From Verrucomicrobiota bacterium (GTDB lineage: Bacteria > Verrucomicrobiota > Verrucomicrobiia > Chthoniobacterales > Terrimicrobiaceae), in NCBI GenBank assembly GCA_026398275.1, contig JAPLTF010000047.1, forward strand, positions 1-45,300: a DNA stretch of 45,300 bases, written 5' to 3'. How positions within the stretch are numbered: the first letter of the stretch is position 1; the number at the start of each line of letters is the position of its first letter. Below, in pieces: positions 41,253-45,300 of the stretch. The position numbers and the translations under genes were made by a program. A model generated the notes under the pieces. That model was not told the DNA's origin. It saw nothing but the letters and a program-made list of their open reading frames with translations, and did no database searches.

Positions 41253-42494
41253 ATGAACACCCCCACGCTCGGCAATGCGTGCTTTGCCTCCGCCAACAGC
41301 CATACGGTCGGCGACGACATCCGCATCCCCGAGCGGATCGAAACCGGTGCTGGTGCCGGGATCGAATTCGAACTGGCCGGCCCGCGCAGCAAGCTCTTCT
41401 TTGATGCAAAGAAAACCCGCGCGGGGATCGTCACCTGCGGCGGGTTGTGCCCCGGACTCAACAACGTCATCCGCTCGCTGTTCCTCGAGCTGCACTATGG
41501 CTATGGCGTCACCGAGGTGCTCGGGTTTCGCGGCGGCTATGGTGGGCTCGATCCCGTGCGCGGCGCGGAGCCGGTGCGCCTCACCCCTCAACTCGTGGAT
41601 GACATCCATCAAAAAGGCGGCACGATTCTCGGCACATCGCGAGGACCTGTGGACACCGCCCGGGCGGTGGACAACCTGATCGCGCGAGGAGTGAATATCC
41701 TCTTCACGATCGGCGGGGATGGCACCCAGCGCGGAGCGAATGAGCTCTATCAGGAAGCCCGCCGGCGCGGCCATGCGCTTTCCGTCGTCGGCGTGCCGAA
41801 GACCATCGACAACGACGTCGGATTCGTCTCGCGCACGTTTGGATTTTCAAGCGCCGTCGAAGACGCTGTGCGCGTGCTCGCCCGCGCACACACAGAGGCG
41901 CGGAGCGTGGCCGGAGGCATCGGGCTCGTGAAACTCATGGGCCGCAATGCCGGGTTCATCACCGCTGGAGCCACCGTCGCAAGCCAGGATGTGAACTTCG
42001 CGCTCATCCCCGAGGTGCCCTTCGCGCTGGATGCATTTCTTGCATCCCTGAAGCAGAGGATGCTCGGCAAATCGCATGCCGTCATCGTCGTGGCGGAAGG
42101 TGCCGGACAAGACCTGCTCGCCGCCGATGTCGGCAAACGCGATGCGTCGGGCAACACCAGACTCAAAGATATCGGCCCCTTCCTGCGGGAACGCATCGAA
42201 TCCTTTTTCCATGCGGAAGGGATCCCGGTCGTCGTGCGCTACTTTGATCCGAGCTACGAGATCCGGAGCTGCCCGGCAAACTGCAGTGACGCCCTGCTGT
42301 GCGATCTCTACGCGCGCAACGCCGTCCATGCGGCCATGTCCGGAAGGACGGGGCTTGTCATCGGATTCCTGCATGAGCGCTTCATCCATGTGCCCATCGA
42401 AGTCCTGGCAGGACACACCAAACGCTTGGACCCCACCGGGGGATGGTGGCGATCCGTTCTCTCAGCAACCGGGCAACCGGAACGGTTTACCTGA
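41253..42494 (+). CDS. Phosphofructokinase (ATP- or PPi-type uncertain)
   Basis: A 413-residue enzyme that phosphorylates fructose 6-phosphate at C1. It shows GIVTCGGLCPGLNNVIRSLF, ILGTSRGP, IGGDGT (Asp156-Gly157), PKTIDND (Lys183), MGRNAGFI and a C-terminal PFD/P-type substrate loop. Gly after GGD usually marks ATP use, while Lys in PKTIDND usually marks pyrophosphate use. The mix here occurs in trypanosome/plant-like ATP enzymes, so ATP is favoured. The ATG at 41253 gives a normal N-terminus. It is followed by aldolase, the next glycolytic step. Confidence 0.88.
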   Translation: MNTPTLGNACFASANSHTVGDDIRIPERIETGAGAGIEFELAGPRSKLFFDAKKTRAGIVTCGGLCPGLNNVIRSLFLELHYGYGVTEVLGFRGGYGGLDPVRGAEPVRLTPQLVDDIHQKGGTILGTSRGPVDTARAVDNLIARGVNILFTIGGDGTQRGANELYQEARRRGHALSVVGVPKTIDNDVGFVSRTFGFSSAVEDAVRVLARAHTEARSVAGGIGLVKLMGRNAGFITAGATVASQDVNFALIPEVPFALDAFLASLKQRMLGKSHAVIVVAEGAGQDLLAADVGKRDASGNTRLKDIGPFLRERIESFFHAEGIPVVVRYFDPSYEIRSCPANCSDALLCDLYARNAVHAAMSGRTGLVIGFLHERFIHVPIEVLAGHTKRLDPTGGWWRSVLSATGQPERFT

Positions 42495-42624
42495 GGCCCG
42501 TGTATTTGACGGCCGTCATGCATCCTTGAAGGTCGGAACGTTTCCTGCTGTTCAAAATCCGCCGCTATGGTAGTAGCAACTGCCGACCAATTTCGGGGGC
42601 ACAAAAACAAACCTATTTATAACC

Positions 42625-43704
42625 ATGAGTGAAAACAAAAAATTCCGGGCCGGAGTTCTGTTCGGCGATGAAGTGAAAGAAGTGCTGGACTATGCGAAAG
42701 CGAACGAATTCGCCCTTCCCGCGGTCAACTGCGTGAACACGAACTCGGTCAATGCCTCGCTGGCAGCCGGCCGCGAGGTCAATTCCCCGATGATGATCCA
42801 GTTCTCGAACGGCGGAGCCCAGTTCTTCATCGGCAAAGGAGTGAGCAAGGAAAACCAGCTCGGCCCGATCCTCGGCGGCATCGCCGGCGCCGTCTACGCG
42901 GACGCCGCAGCGAAAGCCTACGGAGTTCCGCTCATCCTGAACACCGACCATTGCGCGAAGAAGCTTCTGCCCTGGGTGGACGGCATGCTGGCTGCCAGCG
43001 AGGAGCAGTTCGCCAAGACCGGCGCCCCTCTCTACAGCTCGCACATGCTGGATCTCTCGGAAGAGCCAATCGAGGAGAACATCGAGATCTGTTCGAAATA
43101 CCTCGCCCGCATGAGCAAGATGGGCATGACGCTTGAAATCGAACTCGGCGTCACCGGCGGCGAAGAGGACGGCGTGGACAATTCCGGCGTGGACGAATCC
43201 CGGCTCTACACCCAGCCCGAGGAAGTCGCCCTCGCCTACGAGGCGCTCCTGAAAATCAGCCCGAACTTCACGATCGCGGCCGCCTTCGGCAACGTCCACG
43301 GGGTTTACAAGCCCGGAAACGTCAAGCTCAAGCCCGTCATCCTGAAAAACTCGCAGGACTTCATTCAGAAGAAATTCGGCACCGGCCCGAAACCGGTGAA
43401 CTTCGTGTTCCACGGCGGATCCGGATCGACCCGCGAGGAAATCCGCGAGGCCCTCAGCTACGGCGCCGTCAAAATGAACCTCGACACCGACCTCCAATGG
43501 GCGTTCTGGGACGGGGTTCGCGGCTACGAGGCCAAGAACCACGACTTCCTGCAGGGCCAGATCGGCAACCCGACCGGTCCGGATGCCCCGAACAAAAAAT
43601 ACTATGACCCGCGCGTCTGGCTCGGCGCCGGTGAAGCCACCTTCACCAAGCGCCTCATCGCCTCGTTCGAGGACCTGAACTGCGTCGGTCGCAACGCCGC
43701 GTAA
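42625..43704 (+). CDS. fba: Class II fructose-bisphosphate aldolase
   Basis: A 359-residue zinc aldolase that splits or forms fructose 1,6-bisphosphate. Zinc and phosphate sites are visible: NTDHCAKKLLPWVDG, ELGVTGGEEDGVDN, GNVHGVYKPGNVKLKP, FHGGSGST and VKMNLDTDLQWA. The length and GGEEDGVDN loop match the E. coli FbaA-like class IIA group. It is preceded by pfk (130-bp gap) and followed 17 bp on by an intrinsic terminator, so it ends its transcript. Confidence 0.96.
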   Translation: MSENKKFRAGVLFGDEVKEVLDYAKANEFALPAVNCVNTNSVNASLAAGREVNSPMMIQFSNGGAQFFIGKGVSKENQLGPILGGIAGAVYADAAAKAYGVPLILNTDHCAKKLLPWVDGMLAASEEQFAKTGAPLYSSHMLDLSEEPIEENIEICSKYLARMSKMGMTLEIELGVTGGEEDGVDNSGVDESRLYTQPEEVALAYEALLKISPNFTIAAAFGNVHGVYKPGNVKLKPVILKNSQDFIQKKFGTGPKPVNFVFHGGSGSTREEIREALSYGAVKMNLDTDLQWAFWDGVRGYEAKNHDFLQGQIGNPTGPDAPNKKYYDPRVWLGAGEATFTKRLIASFEDLNCVGRNAA

Positions 43705-43721
43705 TTTCCCTCACCGAAACC

Positions 43722-43759
43722 AAAAAGGGCGCTTACCGAAAAGGAAGCGCCCTTTTTTT
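43722..43759 (+). terminator. Intrinsic terminator after aldolase gene
   Basis: AAGGGCGCTT (43725-43734) pairs with AAGCGCCCTT (43745-43754), a perfect 10-bp stem with 10-nt loop, followed by a seven-T run ending at 43759. Confidence 0.92.
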
Positions 43760-43891
43760 GCGTGTTGGATGGACGAAGTCAGCTCCGCCCTGTCTGAGCG
43801 ACTCCGCGATCCGCATCACCAGTTCGCTGATGTTCGAAGGAAAAGGCATCGAAGTCCTTATCCGCACACCTCCAACAGCCGCCAGTCTCAC

Positions 43892-43921
43892 AAAACTTTG
43901 ATGCGGTCGCATCAAAGTTTT
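43892..43921 (-). terminator. Perfect palindrome past the oxidoreductase gene
   Basis: AAAACTTTGATGC and GCATCAAAGTTTT pair perfectly (13 bp) around GGTC. It lies 75 bp beyond the stop of the minus-strand gene at 43996, with TTTTG on its far side when read in that direction, so a terminator is likely; operator use is possible. Confidence 0.55.
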
Positions 43922-43995
43922 ATATGCCGATTCCAACGGAGCGAACCGCACGCAGGCCCGGCTGGCGTCGCCGCTATATTCTATCCTAATGGGAG

Positions 43996-45147
43996 TTAGG
44001 CCTTGAGCGCAGGCACATCGACCCATGCGCGCTTCGCCCAGGACTCCAGCCCCAGCTCGGCGAGCTGAACGCCTTTGGCGCCCTGCAGCAGCGTCCACGG
44101 GAACGGCTCATCGAGGACGACGTGGCGCAGGAACATTTCCCACTGGACTTTGAAAGCGTTGTCGTAGGGCTCCTGCTCGGGCACTTTGCTCCAGCCTTCG
44201 TAGAAGTTGATCGGCTGGGCGATGTCCGGATTCCACACCGGTTTCGGCGTGTTGCCATAGTGCTGGATCCAGCATTCACGGAGCCCGCAGACCGCGGAGC
44301 CATGCGTGCCGTCCACCTGGAGAGTCAGAAGGTCATCGCGGCGCACGCGCACGTTCCAGCTCGAGTTGAAGTGGGCGATGACGCCGCCCTCGAGTTCGAA
44401 TGTCGCGTAGGCCGAATCGTCGGCCGTGCATTTGTAGGCCTTCCCCTGTTCGTCCACGCGCTCGGGGATGTGCGTCGCACCAAGGCAGCTCACGGATTTC
44501 ACTTCGCCGAAAAGATTATCCAGGACGTAGCGCCAGTGGCAGAGCATGTCGACGATGATCCCGCCGTCGTCTTCCTTGCGGTAGTTCCAGCTCGGGCGCT
44601 GGGCGGGAATGTTGTGGCCCTCGAAAACCCAGTATCCGAACTCCCCGCGGACGCTCAGGATCTTTCCGAAAAAGCCCTGCTCCTGAAGACGCTTGATTTT
44701 GAGCATGCCGGGCAGCCAGAGCTTGTCCTGCACGACGCCGTTTTTCACGCCTGCATTGCTCGCCACCTTGAAGAGCTCCAATGCGCTCTCCGTGGAAACC
44801 GCCGTCGGCTTTTCGCAGTAGACGTGCTTGCCAAGGGCGATCGCTTTCTTGACCGCCGCCGCGCGGCGGCCGGTCGTCTGCGCGTCGAAGTAGATGATAT
44901 TCTTCGGATCGGCCATCGCCGCGTCAAGGTCCGTCGTCCACTTGACCCCCGGATCCATCGCCGCGAGCTGGGTGAGCTTGGCTTCGCTGCGGCCGACGAG
45001 GATCGGCACGGGCATGATGACTTCCTCCGGGCTGACCTTCACGCCGCCCTGCTTGCGGATTGCGAGGATCGAGCGGATGTAGTGCTGGTTGGTTCCCATG
45101 CGTCCCGTGACGCCGTTCATGATGATTCCGACTTCGTGCGTTTTCAT
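43996..45147 (-). CDS. Gfo/Idh/MocA-family oxidoreductase
   Basis: A 383-residue NAD(P)-dependent oxidoreductase. The start is [20 protein letters not shown], a Rossmann loop variant common in planctomycete/verrucomicrobial members. It is followed by [19 protein letters not shown] near 105 (catalytic Lys of EKP), [20 protein letters not shown] near 200 and a C-terminal beta-sheet domain. The ATG at 45147 is chosen because MKTHEVGII begins the first strand at once; upstream open frame is unstructured. It is not in an operon visible here. Roles in sugar, inositol or anhydro-sugar metabolism are possible. Confidence 0.88.
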   Translation of the reverse strand: MKTHEVGIIMNGVTGRMGTNQHYIRSILAIRKQGGVKVSPEEVIMPVPILVGRSEAKLTQLAAMDPGVKWTTDLDAAMADPKNIIYFDAQTTGRRAAAVKKAIALGKHVYCEKPTAVSTESALELFKVASNAGVKNGVVQDKLWLPGMLKIKRLQEQGFFGKILSVRGEFGYWVFEGHNIPAQRPSWNYRKEDDGGIIVDMLCHWRYVLDNLFGEVKSVSCLGATHIPERVDEQGKAYKCTADDSAYATFELEGGVIAHFNSSWNVRVRRDDLLTLQVDGTHGSAVCGLRECWIQHYGNTPKPVWNPDIAQPINFYEGWSKVPEQEPYDNAFKVQWEMFLRHVVLDEPFPWTLLQGAKGVQLAELGLESWAKRAWVDVPALKA

Positions 45148-45300
45148 AAATAGGTGTTTTCTGGAAACCACTAATGGCCACTGCGGGCGCCGATTTGAAA
45201 GTCCGGTGATCTGGCCGGTTTGAAAATCGGATACTTCCGAGCGGGCGTTTTCTTCAAAAGCTTCCCACAAGGCTCTTCTTCCTTGGTCTTGTTCTTCGTC

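Noticed and set aside
43733-44098. Minus-strand open frame across the aldolase terminator
   Set aside because: It overlaps a strong terminator and the oxidoreductase 3' end; no recognisable protein text.

Overview
The window is about 45 kb of GC-rich bacterial chromosome. Gene content suggests a free-living or host-associated member of the Verrucomicrobiota: many secreted carbohydrate enzymes, Gfo/Idh/MocA oxidoreductases, a GreA/GreB-like small protein, and the order rplY-pth-rpsF-ssb. This assignment is inferred from remembered family distributions, not from a search. There is one tRNA gene, and no rRNA or CRISPR array.

Region 1 (1-13566) is a probable genomic island. An intact tRNA-Gly(GCC) at 209-281 is followed 13.3 kb later by a perfect 26-bp copy of its 3' end (260-285 and 13541-13566). 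Between the copies lies a four-gene minus-strand glycan cluster: a GPH-type sugar transporter, a secreted GH29 alpha-L-fucosidase, an MGH1-like glycosidase and a truncated beta-helix protein. A full-length beta-helix lipoprotein is encoded back to back with it. Accessory genes follow: a DUF4143 ATPase, a GIY-YIG nuclease, a GreA/GreB-like protein and a YecH-like protein. Next to the distal repeat is a tyrosine integrase remnant with a stop at codon 5, its catalytic half replaced by an AbiEii-like fragment. The island therefore looks fixed.

Region 2 (13585-17915) starts 18 bp after the distal repeat. It holds a 1099-residue fusion (TM, GH18-like, NodB deacetylase, TM, GT2 synthase, TMs) translationally coupled to a secreted GH26 enzyme. 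This looks like a self-contained exopolysaccharide synthesis, modification and trimming unit, and is the best candidate here for a little-described system.

Region 3 (18038-28292) is housekeeping: ruvB, ssb, rpsF, pth, rplY, prs, a Pro-rich secreted protein, pabB, a decayed cytochrome b562-like gene, a TPR membrane protein, cysK and thrS. Palindromic repeats sit between genes here, and one lies in frame inside thrS.

Region 4 (28448-34306) holds a glycosyltransferase with a C-terminal helical domain followed by a GH130 enzyme (possible mannoside storage or turnover), a Trm112-like protein, and two toxin-antitoxin pairs with an extra XRE regulator.

Region 5 (34314-45147) holds a MoeB-rhodanese fusion, two divergent secreted or membrane proteins of papain-like type, a sugar oxidoreductase/isomerase pair divergent from an AraC regulator, a PPK2 polyphosphate kinase, a phosphofructokinase, a class II aldolase, and another Gfo/Idh/MocA oxidoreductase.
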